This document shows positions 33,222 through 44,639 of a stretch of 64,000 nt of DNA, piece after piece; the stretch's first letter is position 1; each line of letters opens with the position of its first letter. Made by a program: the position numbers and the translations under genes. The stretch is from Euptelea pleiosperma. Taxonomy: Eukaryota > Streptophyta > Magnoliopsida > Ranunculales > Eupteleaceae. Location of the stretch: positions 11,075,501-11,139,500 of the forward strand of contig CM068552.1 in NCBI GenBank assembly GCA_035048495.1. Reading direction: 5' to 3'. The notes beneath the pieces are model-generated. The model did no database searches. It was not told where the DNA came from and was given only the letters and a program-made list of their open reading frames with translations.

Positions 33222-33995
33222 TTACTTCCATCCCAATCCCAGTCTACAAATCTCCGTTACCGGTGGACTGTCCCAGTTAACGGTCCGTCTCCTCATCTCC
33301 TCAAAATCATTCACACATTTCGTTAACTCTAATGTTTTGTATCTTTTCCTAACGGCGGCGTGTTTTTTCCCCGCCACTCGGTCGAAGATCTTCTCCCATC
33401 CCGTCTCCCATTTGTCATGCGCGTCGCAGAGCTGGAGACTCCCGTTCCCCCAGTTTGTCCAGCTCCAACCCTTCTCCAGCGTCCCCATCACGTCAGCCAC
33501 GCACGGCCCCGCACATACCGGACTGCATGGCCTGCATTTGGCCCCGCTGAGTGGACCTGGACTGGACAGCGAGGCCACTGGGACGTCGAACCGCATTGGC
33601 GGGAAACGGTACTTGCGGTCGCTGATGATGCAAAAGGGGAGACGGTTTGTGTAGTACTTCACGCCTTGTGTACTGAGTTGGGCTTTGAATGCTGTCTCCG
33701 AGTTCAGTAAGCGAAACCCAGATGAGTCGAGTTGGGGAATGAGGGAAAGGCGGGAGAGAGCGACACTAGAAGTATTGAGGTCGCCGATGCCGAGTCGATC
33801 GTTGAGTCCACCGTAACTCGATCCGGGCGGGACGAGGTACTGACTCGGCACGAAGTTTTCTGGGTCGAGCGGCGCGGACCAGTAGCTATCGACTCGTGTC
33901 CGGACGACCCAGTCGTATGTGAAGTTATTTTGAATCTGATAAGCTTTGATCATCGTCAAGCACCCCTCTACAAGGTTGAAGTACTGTAACAAACC
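33222..33995 (-). CDS. DUF7796 family protein, exon 2 (C-terminal half)
   Basis: The exon runs from the acceptor CATAG|GGT (first base 33,995) to the stop at 33,222. It encodes residues 198-454 in phase 0 with exon 1, so the join reads NGIQ-GLLQYFNLVEG. Family signatures visible are NNFTYDWVVRTRVDSYW (about 220-236), SSYGGLNDRLGIGD (256-269), a cysteine cluster CRPCSPVCAGPC (351-362) and a conserved-looking tail around KCVNDFEEMRRRTVNW. N-glycosylation sequons at about 221, 271 and 381 fit a secretory-lumen location. The RTRVD stretch recalls glycosyltransferase-like DUF families, but no catalytic activity is established. I infer only a type II membrane protein of the Golgi or endoplasmic reticulum. 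Long frames on the opposite strand are shadows. Confidence 0.9.
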   Translation of the reverse strand, partial: GLLQYFNLVEGCLTMIKAYQIQNNFTYDWVVRTRVDSYWSAPLDPENFVPSQYLVPPGSSYGGLNDRLGIGDLNTSSVALSRLSLIPQLDSSGFRLLNSETAFKAQLSTQGVKYYTNRLPFCIISDRKYRFPPMRFDVPVASLSSPGPLSGAKCRPCSPVCAGPCVADVMGTLEKGWSWTNWGNGSLQLCDAHDKWETGWEKIFDRVAGKKHAAVRKRYKTLELTKCVNDFEEMRRRTVNWDSPPVTEICRLGLGWK

Positions 33996-34225
33996 CTATG
34001 AAACAGAATACACAGAAACACAGTTAACACATGAGAAAGAAAGAGAGAGAGAGAATCAGTAAAGCTGGCATAGATCAACCGCTCGTTTCAGTTTTCCATC
34101 CCGAGTGGGACCCATTAAATTGACGGTGGCAATGGGGAACACTGCCGCGTGTAACACAACAACATTATCCCATAAGGAAAGTAGCAAAAGGAAGAAAGGC
34201 TTTTTTTTCAACTTTCCTTCGTGGG

Positions 34226-34406
34226 GAGTAAAACTTCTGTCATTGATGGGATTGCAAATCACACAAAACACAGCCAATGAGTTCTAGGCACGTACACCTA
34301 AAAAGCAAAAGCACATGGTACGTTGCATAATTACTTGTGTACGTGCCGAGAACTCATTGGCTGTGTTTTGTGTGATTTACAATTTCGTGTGATAGAAGTT
34401 TTACTC
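34226..34406. mobile_element. Family I MITE within the intron, perfect 9-bp target duplication
   Basis: Ends GAGTAAAACTTCTGTCAT and GTGATAGAAGTTTTACTC. CTTCGTGGG is repeated at 34,217-34,225 and 34,407-34,415. Confidence 0.9.
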
Positions 34407-34647
34407 CTTCGTGGGAAAGATACAATAAAAGTCCGGTCGCTAGGAGTTGTTTTAAATCAAATATTTTGCCACCAAATTTTACGACCAAACATCATCGTTT
34501 TCGACGTTTGAGATTGCATGTTACAAAAACGATGGTGGGGCCATATGGAGATCAAGTTGGACAATTGCTATCGTGAGGCTGGAAATGTGGAAACTCTTAA
34601 CATTATATCTATGTGGGCCCCTGCCACCGGGTGTAAGAATTGCTAAA

Positions 34648-35032
34648 TTGAGTAAAACTTTGATGACAGCGGACTGTCATCCACGCTGATGACAGTCCAC
34701 AATATGAGCCACTTGGCATACTCCTAGAACACTATTACCGTATGGATGTTTGGTCAATCCCTAGGTGGACCTACAAACCAAAAATCAACATGATTAGTGA
34801 TTTCTAGGCGTTGGAATGGAGTTATTTTCATGGGTTGATTTTAACCGTGGGAATTTGAGCATTATTGACCATTATTTGGGCGTCAAAGATCCAAAGGTTT
34901 GAAATCACTAATAAGGCTGCTTTTTGGTCTGTACGTCCAGCTAGGGAATGGCAAAAAAATCCATACGGTCAGAGTCCTCTAAGAGTAAGCCACGTGGCTC
35001 ATATTCTGGGCTGTCATCGAAGTTTTATCCCT
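34648..35032. mobile_element. Composite family I/G element within the intron
   Basis: Ends GAGTAAAACTTTGATGACAG and CTGTCATCGAAGTTTTATC. The interior is a G-type foldback with CCACGTGGCTC on its right arm and GATTAGTGATTTCTAGGCGT on its left. No clear target duplication. Confidence 0.75.
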
Positions 35033-35296
35033 CGAATTGGATGCAAGGAAATGGGTGTAGCAGACGGACTCAAAAAGGAGGAAAGCCCTGCCACGGAAGA
35101 TGACACGAAAAAGACGTAACGTTTAATCTCAGTTAACTTCTCATTTAAGCAGGGAAGGTATGACAGACGAAAAAGATGATTACGAAGTACGAACATTCAC
35201 ATCACTGTTCGATTTCTCGCGAGAACCCGGTAATGTCGTGTTTAAATTTAAAGAAATCAATAATATCGTATTTGCGGGAGAGAGAGAGAGAGAGAC

Positions 35297-35887
35297 CTGG
35301 ATGCCGTTGGGGGAGTTGCTGGCGGTGAGGACCCTGACCTGCGACTCAGTCTCCGGCAAGGGTTTTGGCTCGAAGATTCGAACCGAAGCGAGTCTAGGCG
35401 CATCCTTCAAGAGTGAGAACTTGAACGAGTCTTGGTCCAAGGGACTGTGTAAGAAAAGATCTGAATTCGGGTAAACATTAAGAACCTTATCCACAATCGA
35501 CGGTCCGGTGAGTTCAAACCTCCTGGCTCCACCCACGAGACAAATCGCGATTCTTGACCGCCTTAACTCCTCCATCTTCTTCTGCTTTTTCAGACTCACA
35601 TCCGATTCGTCGGGAACTGGAATCGGAGATGGAGGAGGAAGAGATTCGGGAATGGTGGTAGGGGATCGTGGGGTACGATGGGAAAAGAAAGATTTTAAAG
35701 GGGTAAGAGTGGAGAAGGGATTGATGGTGGTGGTGGTGGTGGTGGTGATGGTGGTGACAGAGGAGAGGAGGAAAACGAGGAAAGAGAGGGGTGTGAGGAT
35801 TAAGAGGAGGAGACGCCAGTCGATATCGGAAACCCATCTCGTAAAAAACATGGCTTTGCTGTTTGGATTCTTTAGCCTTAACAGCAT
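35297..35887 (-). CDS. DUF7796 family protein, exon 1 (membrane anchor and N-terminal half)
   Basis: Encodes residues 1-197 of a 454-residue protein. I start at the ATG at 35,887 ([15 protein letters not shown]) because the open frame upstream begins with TTG and holds no earlier ATG. A single hydrophobic helix, [18 protein letters not shown] (24-41), follows a short basic N-terminus, so this is a type II signal anchor. A threonine run (about 45-54), coded by a GGT-type microsatellite on the plus strand, and a proline-rich stem (75-92) follow. The folded domain opens with [17 protein letters not shown] (about 112-128). Two retained introns' worth of evidence is not needed: one intron joins this exon to 33,995-33,222 in frame. 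The 5' part of this exon is duplicated at 47,086-47,492. Confidence 0.88.
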
Positions 35888-36082
35888 ATTTTCTTCTTCT
35901 TTCAGCAACCTCGGATCTTGGTTCTGGTTTCTCCCATAAAGAAAACTCAAGAAAGAGAGAGAGAGAGAGAGAGAATCAAAGATGGCAACTGGGTTTTTTT
36001 AGGTTATGCTTTTGCGTCTGTTTTCAAGGTCTGCGTTCAAGGAAGAAAGATAGCCACGATGTTTGCGTGACGAGATAAGTGG

Positions 36083-36092
36083 AGTTTTTATT
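36083..36092 (-). promoter_or_regulatory. Possible TATA-like element of the DUF7796 gene
   Basis: AATAAAAACT on the minus strand, about 200 bp upstream of the ATG, with a (CT)n leader between them. It is weak, and is listed because the copied fragment at 47.1-47.5 kb ends just beyond the same motif. Confidence 0.25.
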
Positions 36093-36362
36093 GTTACTTT
36101 ACAGAAACTTTGGTCAGGTCTGGTGTCCAAACTTGGACGTTAAACGTTTCTCTCCACCTAATAAATGGTAATGGGGCCCGGAAGTACGTGCTAAGAGAGG
36201 CGCGTTTCATGCGCCCCACAGGAAGTAACTGACCCACAGAGTAAATTTTCTCCTTGAATGTTTGGTATTCTCACGGGTAATTTCTAGGCGTTTCAACGGG
36301 TCGGACCCGATTTATGTATCATTCTAAGACATGACAAATGAAATCTAATCTATTATCTATTA

Positions 36363-38713
36363 TCTATACTAAAGCTCGGCACTGCTGAGGTGGTGCTCTC
36401 TCCATCTTTTTTCTATCGATTTTTTCAAATATACCCTCTTTTTAGTTTTTTCAAAAATAACCCCTTCACACTTGCTTTAATGTTACTAAACTACAAGGGT
36501 ATATTGGACTTTATCTTAACAAAAACATTTACTCTTCCAACCTCTTTGATCCCAAACGTTTACTCCTATTAAAATCATCTTCATTAATCCTCTAAAACCC
36601 CCCAACACTGCTGAGGTGGCGATGTTTCCATTTTTTTCAAAAATACCCTTGAACCTCTTTAACATGGGTCGGGTTCGGTGCCAACATTTTTGACCAACAC
36701 CTTGGTGTACCCTCATAGGAGATGAATCAATGGCTGATTTTTAGTGAAGATGATCTATATGGTGAGGAGATCATCCTCAAAAAAAAATTCAAATCACTTT
36801 GATATTCATAGACTGGTTTAGAAGTTGAAGAATTATGGACCATCGATTTTTACTGTGTAACTTGAAAACCACATTTAACGGGGTTAGAAATTTCAGAATG
36901 GGCTGATTTTTTGTTGGGGTTATCTATATGGTGAGGAGGTCATCCTCACCCAAAATCAGCCATTGATTCATCCTCTATGTGGGTCCACCAAGGTGTTGGT
37001 CAAAAATGTTGGTTACCGAAACCCAACTCTTTTAACATCTCCTAAATTCTAAAAAAATCATTTACACTTCAAAACGGTTCAAAACCCTATTCGTGTTTTT
37101 AATTCCAAGATGCCTCTTACTCTACAGCATGTACGGCTCCCCAAGATGTCTCTCTATCTCCCCCGTTACTCGTGTTGAACGAAAAACGATTTGATGATAT
37201 TTGAACGGTCTCATTCCTGTCTAGCTCTAATCTCTTACATCTCCTACCTCTAATACTCTAAGTGCTAAATCCCAAATCGTAATTTTATTTATTTTATTTG
37301 TTCTAGATATTGAGCAATATGCAGAGATTTTTGAGGTGTCATAAGCTACATACATGAGACATATTCAAACAAGTCTGCAAATAGAACACTGTTTCAAAGG
37401 ATTTGACACCGATCATCGGACACTGCTAAGACGATTGAGATTTGGTTTTAAGTAAAGACAATTATATTATCTGTTGTTCTTCAAAAAAAAAAATTTCCAG
37501 AAACTTCACCCCTTTTTTTTATTTTTTGATTTTTATAAACAAATCGATAAGATAAAAGAATGGTTGCTATATGCGTCTCTCATTCTTTTTTCCCTAAGGC
37601 GTTGTCAACTATTCATCTTCTATCAAGTATTTTTTTTAGATTTATTTTTCTTTTTAATTAATTTTGATTTTGATTTGTGTTCTACTTTATTTTACTTTAG
37701 AAATGGAATAGAGATCTTGAATCAAGTGTTTGTGTTTATTGTTTGGGTTGCAATCAAAATGTATATTTAAACATCGTATATACACAAAAAAAAAAAAAAA
37801 ATTGGTTCTAAATAATTTTGGGAGCAATGACTTACTGATGGATTTAAATAGTAGATGGACCTACAATCAGCCTGATTAATTGTTTCTAACCGTTGGATTT
37901 AAGTCTTCTATCAATTGTTGTACTGTCATGGGTTTTGATCCTTACGCTTGACATCACCATCAGGCTTAGTTTTTAGTCTGCAGGTTCATTTATAACTTAA
38001 TTTATGATTATTGTGATATCTAAACGTTGCATTGGCATTGGATTTTGAGGGATTTTATTTTATTTTATTTTTAAATATATAACTTCTAGAGTTCACCAAT
38101 CAATCTAACTTTTGTGTATGTGTCTATCAAGAGGTGTGCGAAGCATCCATGCAGTTTGTGGGCCCATCGCCTATAATCTCAAACATGCAACATTCTGCAA
38201 CAAAATTTCATTCATTTTTCTCTTAATATTATAACCTTTGAAAAGTGTATAAAAAAACTTCATAGTAATTAGTCTAATATTGGTTCTCAGAGAGAAATAG
38301 AGTGCTATTGGAATGCGATTCATCATTGATCTCTAAAAACTATGTAACATTGCGTTTTAAGGGAGATGCGCACTGGTTCTTTAAGGTGCCCATGTCCTCT
38401 CTGACATGTGTCACTAGATGTTAGGGGTTAAGATGCCTAAACTAAATGTTCGACAAATCTATATCTATATATCACCAAATCATAGAAGTGATATATATCA
38501 CAAAAATCATAAAATATCTTATTTTTAATAGGCCATGTGAGGTGAATGTAAAAGTTTGAATAGGTATAGTCCACACACATGTACCATTAACACAATAATA
38601 ATTATTTTTTTAACATTATATAAGTGTCAAAATAAAATATAATTGTATATACAAAAAAAAAAAATATATTCCTTTTACTGTGCCCGTGCTAAGCACGGGC
38701 TATTGATTCCTAG
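36363..38713 (+). mobile_element. Non-autonomous Helitron 1
   Basis: The 5' end TCTATACTAAAGCTCGGC follows an A, as expected for insertion between A and T. The 3' end is a strong hairpin GCCCGTGCTAAGCACGGGC (38,682-38,700), then nine bases and CTAG at 38,710-38,713. No Rep/helicase frame is visible in 2.35 kb. It contains a nested family H element and a partial G arm (about 37,850-38,165). Confidence 0.85.
36664..37028. mobile_element. Family H MITE nested in Helitron 1
   Basis: Ends TGGGTCGGGTTCGGTGCCAA and the inverted TTGGTTACCGAAACCCA. CTCTTTAACAT to the left and CTCTTTTAACAT to the right are probably a target duplication that has gained one base. Confidence 0.7.
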
Positions 38714-41186
38714 TCTATACTAAAGCTCGACCTTGCTGAGGTGGCACTTTCTCCAGCTTTTTAGTTTATCCCAAAAACACCCCTACACAAAATATCTCTC
38801 TTTCCAATCCCGTCCGCTCTCTTTAATTTCTTTATTAATTCTCAAATTCTCTCTCATCTCCAATTAATTCCGAAACGTTTTTTCTCTTTCCAATCCTACG
38901 ACTCCCCATCTCCTTATTTCATTCATTAATTCTTAAATTTCTAACCAATGTATTAAGAAATCTATTTTGGTTTGTTTCCAAAATCAATGCATTAATTATG
39001 ACCGTTATCTCTTCCTAAACAATGCATTAAGAAAATCAATGTAATTTGTTTCCATAACCGATGCATTAAGAAATACATTTTGGTTTGTTTCCAAAACCAA
39101 TGCATTAATTTCGACCATTCTCTCTTCGTAACCGATGCATTAATGATGCATTACAAAATCTAAAGGTTTCCATACGCAAATGTATTCTAATTTTTAGAAT
39201 TCTATTTTGGTTGCTTTCCATAACCGCATCATTAAGAAATATAATTAAAATTTTCATATGGAAAGGTAACCTCCATATGAAAATTCTCGTGCATTTCCCT
39301 CTCTCTCTATCTTAAAATATTTAAATCTCTTCCTCTTTCTTTTGGTTGATGAGTTCCATTTTTTAGACAACTCAAATGGTTTTCCGTCAATCTTTTCTCT
39401 TTTTCATTAAAAAATATATAGATTTTTTTTTCCAATTGAATATATTGATTATGTATAATTTTTTAGGGAAAAAATATATTCTGATATGGCTATATTTTTT
39501 CAGGTTTATTCAAGCTCTTGAGACAAATATTTGATTTGTTGAAACTAAAAATAACCAATCTCTGCAATGATCCCCTGTCAGCGGTTCAGCACGACTACAA
39601 AAAGGTAAATATTAGGATAGTCATTCGAAATCCTGATGAAAAAATGTGTTAGAGATCTCCCCAAGGAGTAGGTATGCATATTTTTCTTCTTTTTTTTTCT
39701 CTTCTTTATTTATATTTTTTCCCCAATAAGAAGTGAGGTCAGACCAAAAGCATAAAAATGGTGCTTGAGGCATGCCCGTCATGAGTTTACATGTTTTTTT
39801 AAATTTATTTTGAAATATTTCTAGGCATTTTTTTTCAACACTTCGCTCGCACACGTCTCAGTTCTCACCCTTTTGGAAACAGTATTTATAAGAATAAGGA
39901 ATGTGATGATGCAAAGTTTTGGCAACATGCATACACAGTATTCTAGATCTATTTTAGAAGAGGGGAGTGTACTACAGTTATTTTGATGAACGAAGATCAC
40001 CCCATCTTTAAATAGAAATGAAGAGGATGATCGAAGCCATTGATTTAGTCGAAGGTCGAGTTTGCATGGAGTTGCTCGATTTATTCGGAGAGCGAGCAAT
40101 CGTTAAATGAGGAAGCCGTCGATGCATGCTTGGTAAGAGAAATGACATGTTAGCCACCACTACACATGTCCCTACAATAAGAATTTTGGTTGGCGTTATT
40201 CGGGTTCCAACATAAAAATCAACTTGATTTGTGATCTTTATCCATTGAATCTAGAACTCAAAAAGAAGAAATCCAATATAAAGATGTTACCAAATGAAAA
40301 TGCTCGAATCGTACAGCTAGCTCGAGATCACTAATTAAGCTGATTTGTGACATTAACAGGTGGACCAATTATTCATAAGTTAATGTTGTAGACTATTATA
40401 TACAAAATTATATAAAGTTGTAATTTTACATGTATCAATTATATAACTATACTTTAATCATATCCTAACGCTCTATCCTATTATAGACCATTAATGGTCA
40501 TCTAGAAGCACAATATCGTGATATAAGTGACATAGGTGGCGGGTCTCACAAGTCGTAATTATCATGATCTAAAGTAAGAGCGAGGAGCCATGTGATCAGA
40601 TCACGATTATTGAATATATAACATGTATAACTTTTTTTTTTCACACAACTTCATATTTTATTAAGGTATATATTTCAGTTATAATAAATTCATTTAAATA
40701 AAATTAGATAGGTGACCAAATTGAATGGTTTAAACGCTAAATGTTGATTTCGGTTTAACTAGCCAGTACAAATAAGGTTAATGATTGAGAGTGGTTAATT
40801 TTTTAATAAAATTCATAATTAATGTTCACTCATATCAATTGAACTGACCAGTCCGATATAGTTTTCAAACATTGGTTTCTATCATCGCCAACATAGACCT
40901 CTACTCAGCAAATGCACTTCATACATCAATAATTCTACTGCAAATCATAAAATAACTCACAGAGGAGATTGGTTAACAAAAGAGAGTCTTAAGTGATTTC
41001 ACATTTGAAATAAAACAGGATTCGCTCTAGATGCCTACGTCACAAAAAGCGAACAAATACAACTATTATCACAAGAATTTCTTATATTGATTTAATTTAT
41101 ATTATTTTTTATTTTTGTTTTTCTTGCTTAACAAAATAAGGCATTGTTATTTATGCCCGTGCTTTAGCATGGATGTTGATTACTAG
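38714..41186 (+). mobile_element. Non-autonomous Helitron 2, abutting Helitron 1
   Basis: The 5' end TCTATACTAAAGCTCGACC starts on the base after Helitron 1's CTAG. The 3' end has a decayed hairpin (GCCCGTGCTTTAGCATGG) and CTAG at 41,183-41,186. The interior includes an imperfect tandem repeat of about 113 bp around 38,950-39,150 (GGTTTGTTTCCAAAACCAAT). No gene capture was recognised. TCTAATATAAAAGTAGAGAC at 41,191 could be the start of a further Helitron with no identified end. Confidence 0.8.
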
Positions 41187-41327
41187 TATATCTAATATAA
41201 AAGTAGAGACCTCACAAACATAGCAGAGGGAGGGCGCCACATCATCAGCAGGTATTTCTCTCTTCCCAATTTTATCTTTAAAAAAAAATTGGCAACCGAA
41301 ACGTCTTTATAGAACCCATACGTCTCC

Positions 41328-41635
41328 TTACAACGTCTCTATATTTATCTCCATATTTTTCTTAAAAACCCTTTTCAGTTTTTGGAATTTGTCATATAAG
41401 TGTCTCCCACTACCACCATGCTTCTCTGTCGCGTCTCTTCCTCTAAACGTGGGAGTCTCCCCGAAAGAAGTAACGGAATTGTGAGGAAAAAGGCAAAAAA
41501 AATAGGGAGAGACGCGATAGAGAGACCTGATGGTAGTGGGAGACACGTATACGGTAATTTCAAAAAATTGAAAAGGGTTTTTAAAGAAAAATATGGAGAT
41601 AGATAGAGAGATGTTGTTGTAAGGAGACGTTTTGA
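41328..41635. other. Foldback of about 300 bp with roughly 110-130-bp arms
   Basis: The left arm contains CGTCTCCTTACAACGTCTCT and AAAAACCCTTTTCAGTTTTT. The right arm contains the complements (AGAGATGTTGTTGTAAGGAG and AAAAATTGAAAAGGGTTTTT). The centre is CTCCCCGAAAGAAGTAACGG. The similar open frames seen on both strands result from the symmetry. The element type is unknown. Confidence 0.7.
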
Positions 41636-41667
41636 TCCACTCGATTGAAATGCTTCGGACTTTTGAT

Positions 41668-41990
41668 CAAATCCCACAATATGAGACATGTAGCACACTC
41701 TTAGTGGACGCTGACCGTATGGATGTTTGGCCAATCACTAGGTGGGCCTACAAACCAAAAATAAACCTGATAAGTGATTTCTGAGCATTGGATTGAAGTT
41801 ATTTTCATGGGTTGCTTTTAACCGTAGGAATTTGAGCATTATTGATCATTATTTGAGAGCAAAGATCCAAAGGTTCTAAGTCACTAATCAGCCTGATTTT
41901 TGGTTTGCAGGTCCACCGAGGGACTGACCAAACATCCATACGGTCATCTCCCTATAAGAGTGTGCCACGTGGTTCATATTGTGGGCTGAG
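41668..41990. mobile_element. Family G foldback element
   Basis: GCTGACCGTATGGATGTTTG at the left answers CAAACATCCATACGGTCATC at the right. The outer CCCACAATATGAGACATG pairs with the right end CCACGTGGTTCATATTGTGG. Confidence 0.75.
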
Positions 41991-42276
41991 ATCGGCTTCG
42001 CTCAGAACAGGCTTACTCCCTTTCAAGTCTGCTTGAGTGCTCCAAATTCTTCTCTCCTTAACGAATGAACGGTAGCAAAGTATTTTATTTTCTTTAAAAA
42101 TCTTTAAAAACTCGTAACTGTTAATTCCTAAATTCACATGCAATGACAATGGATCCATGAGTAAAACTTTGATGACAGGACCTGTCAACGAGGCCGATGG
42201 CAGGTCATGTCATCAGGGCGATGACTATGAGCCACTTGACTCTCTTAGAGGACTTGACGGTATGGATGTTTTTCCC

Positions 42277-42669
42277 ATGGTTTTAAAAATGACCGTTTAA
42301 ACGGTAACACCCCAAGCCCGTTTTCTGTTTAAACACATCTTATCCGTTTTGAAAAAAACTGCTTGTTTTAATGGCCGTTAAAACCGTTTAAACGGCTGTT
42401 AAAATCGTTTAAACAGCCGTTTAATTCTGAAAATTTTGTGAAAAAAACGGCCGTTAAATCCGTTTAATTCCGTTAAGTTCCGGTTTTTTTTTTTTTTTTA
42501 AATTTCAAATTTTAAATTTTAGCGCCATTTTTTCCTTTAAAATAGTTAAAATCCGTTAAATTCTATTTTTTCCTATTTTTTTCCATTTTTGCCCCTGGCC
42601 TTTTCAATCCGTTTAAAAGGTAACGCCCCCAGTCCATTCAACAGTTAAAACGGCCTCCTAGAAACCTTG
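42277..42669. mobile_element. Family F element (GTTTAAAC type) inserted in a family G copy
   Basis: Flanks are GTTTTTCCC (42,268-42,276) and GTTTTTCCA (42,670-42,678), 8 of 9 matching. Joining the flanks restores a normal G motif (GGATGTTTTTCC then AATCCCTAGGTGG), so the host copy is known. Motifs inside are GTTTAAAC/GTTAAAAC. Confidence 0.85.
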
Positions 42670-44639
42670 GTTTTTCCAATCCCTAGGTGGAGCTACAAAC
42701 CAAAGATTATTTTGATTAGTGATTTCAAACCTTTGGATCTTTGTACCTCAATAATGTCAATAATGCTCAAATTCACACAGTTAAAATCAACCCATGGGCT
42801 ATGCGATCATATGGTCTGGGGTCCATGTGGTGCCCACCAACTGTGACATTTTGATTGGTGTTGCAAATTCAAATATAATAAAATACTATATTTAAAGTGA
42901 CTACTGTGTGACCCGAGTATTGGGCACCACATGGACCCCATACCATATGATCACCACTCGAGCGTTTACAAAGAAAAGGAGTTATATATTTATTATTTCA
43001 ACAATTTTATCATTTTCTTTAAATATTTTTTTTATCTAAACATCGCGTGCACTCTGCTGGGGGCCTTTGCTTTTGGGGCGTGGGGGTTATTAATGGATTT
43101 TAATGGATTTGAGTATCCCAAATAATGCTAAAATCCTATGGCTAAAAATTAAACCCAAGAAAAGACAAAATCCAATAGCTAATAACACCAATCTGTGTAA
43201 TTTTTTATCTATAGGTTGGCCGAAGGGTTGGGAAAACACATCCACACGGGTCAGTGGTCTCTAAGAATGTGACACATGGCAGATACATCAGTGCATGACG
43301 CCGTTAAAATATTTCCGAATCCAAAAAATTATCTGATATCCGAATTCAATTTGAAATCCAATGGATATTCTAAATCAATATTCAAATTCGAATCCAATTA
43401 ACTTATTGGATTTCTGATTCGTCCAAGTAAATTAGATATATATAATAATTTCTTAAATTTTTATATAAATATAATATAAGTAAATATAATTATTATATTT
43501 ATATAATATATCGGATCCAATATTGTCGAAGTGGTATACCAATATCCAAATCCGTACTAAAAAATATTCGAATAGATACATGCAACATATAAGTGGAAAA
43601 TCAACTTCGGCTTGTTCTTTGAAACGAGGGGTTTAGAAAATTGCTATCCGTGGGGCCCACTTTTTGACTCTAACCAAATACCCAAAAAATGGCACTTGTT
43701 CAAATTTTTATTTTCGAAAAATGACAAACCAAAGGCAGCCTTCATGTCAATTATAGCCTTCACCTCTTACCAAAATAATTTTGTCTCACTAGTACCATTT
43801 GTGGTATTCGTTGTATGTGCCCAAATTATCTCCATCTATTTTCTCTTATCCTATCTCTTATTTGGATTTTTTCTAAATTTCTTTGAATGCTCTTATTTTT
43901 TATTTTGTCTTTTTATAACTTTCCTAACTGAATTTAAACACATAATATTAACATTGCCTACAAATTTAGACCGTTGGAATGGGTAATTATGGTAGTCATC
44001 TATTCTAATTATGGGCCTTTTTGCCTGCCTCATGTTATGATGGACTCATAATGTGAGACAAGTGTCACCTTATCAGAGGCTATTGACTATATGAAATTTT
44101 GATCCTTCTCTAGATGGACTTATGTAACAAAAATAAATTTGATTAGTGATTTCTAACCTTTGGATCATAATGATCAAAATACACAGTTACAAATAAATCA
44201 AGTAAAAGACTTGGTTATAAATTACTGATCAGGGATGAATTTTGATATGTAAGTCCAACTAGGGATTGGCAAAACATCCATACCGTCTGTGATCTCTAAG
44301 ATTGTGCCACGTGGCTCATGATATGGCCCATCATTAATGGTGTCAAAACTCATTGTTAATCACATGAATTTTCGTAGGTAGGTCCACCTAGACCATGGTG
44401 GTGTCATTGGTCAAAAATGCACCTCAAACTGCGTGCTTAATAATAATGCTACAAATCTACGGTTGGAAACAAACCATGAAAAAGACTCTAATCTAATGGA
44501 TAGAAATTGCTAATCAGAATGAAATTTTATAGGTAGGTCCACCTAGAGATGGGGAAAACATCTAAACGGTCAGTGGTCTCTAAATGTGTGCCATGTGTAA
44601 GGTGCTGCCACGCGTAAGATGTGGGATGCACATGGGGTT

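Larger units (their letters stand above)
33996..35296 (-). other. Intron of the DUF7796 gene
   Basis: The intron is 1,301 bp, with donor CAG|GTCTCT (after 35,297) and acceptor CATAG (before 33,995). It begins with a (CT)n run just inside the donor. Two MITEs, at 34,226-34,406 and 34,648-35,032, make up over 40% of its length, so the original intron was probably about 0.7 kb. Confidence 0.85.

Noticed and set aside
33337..33989. Plus-strand frames of 85-116 codons
   Set aside because: They are shadows of exon 2 of the minus-strand DUF7796 gene, which has the family motifs.
41328..41734. Similar frames of 68-119 codons on both strands
   Set aside because: The similarity between strands is a result of the foldback symmetry, not of a conserved protein.
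43612..43986. Hydrophobic 124-codon frame resembling a membrane protein
   Set aside because: The frame is not kept in the duplicated copy at 54.05-54.45 kb. The hydrophobicity comes from T-rich DNA.
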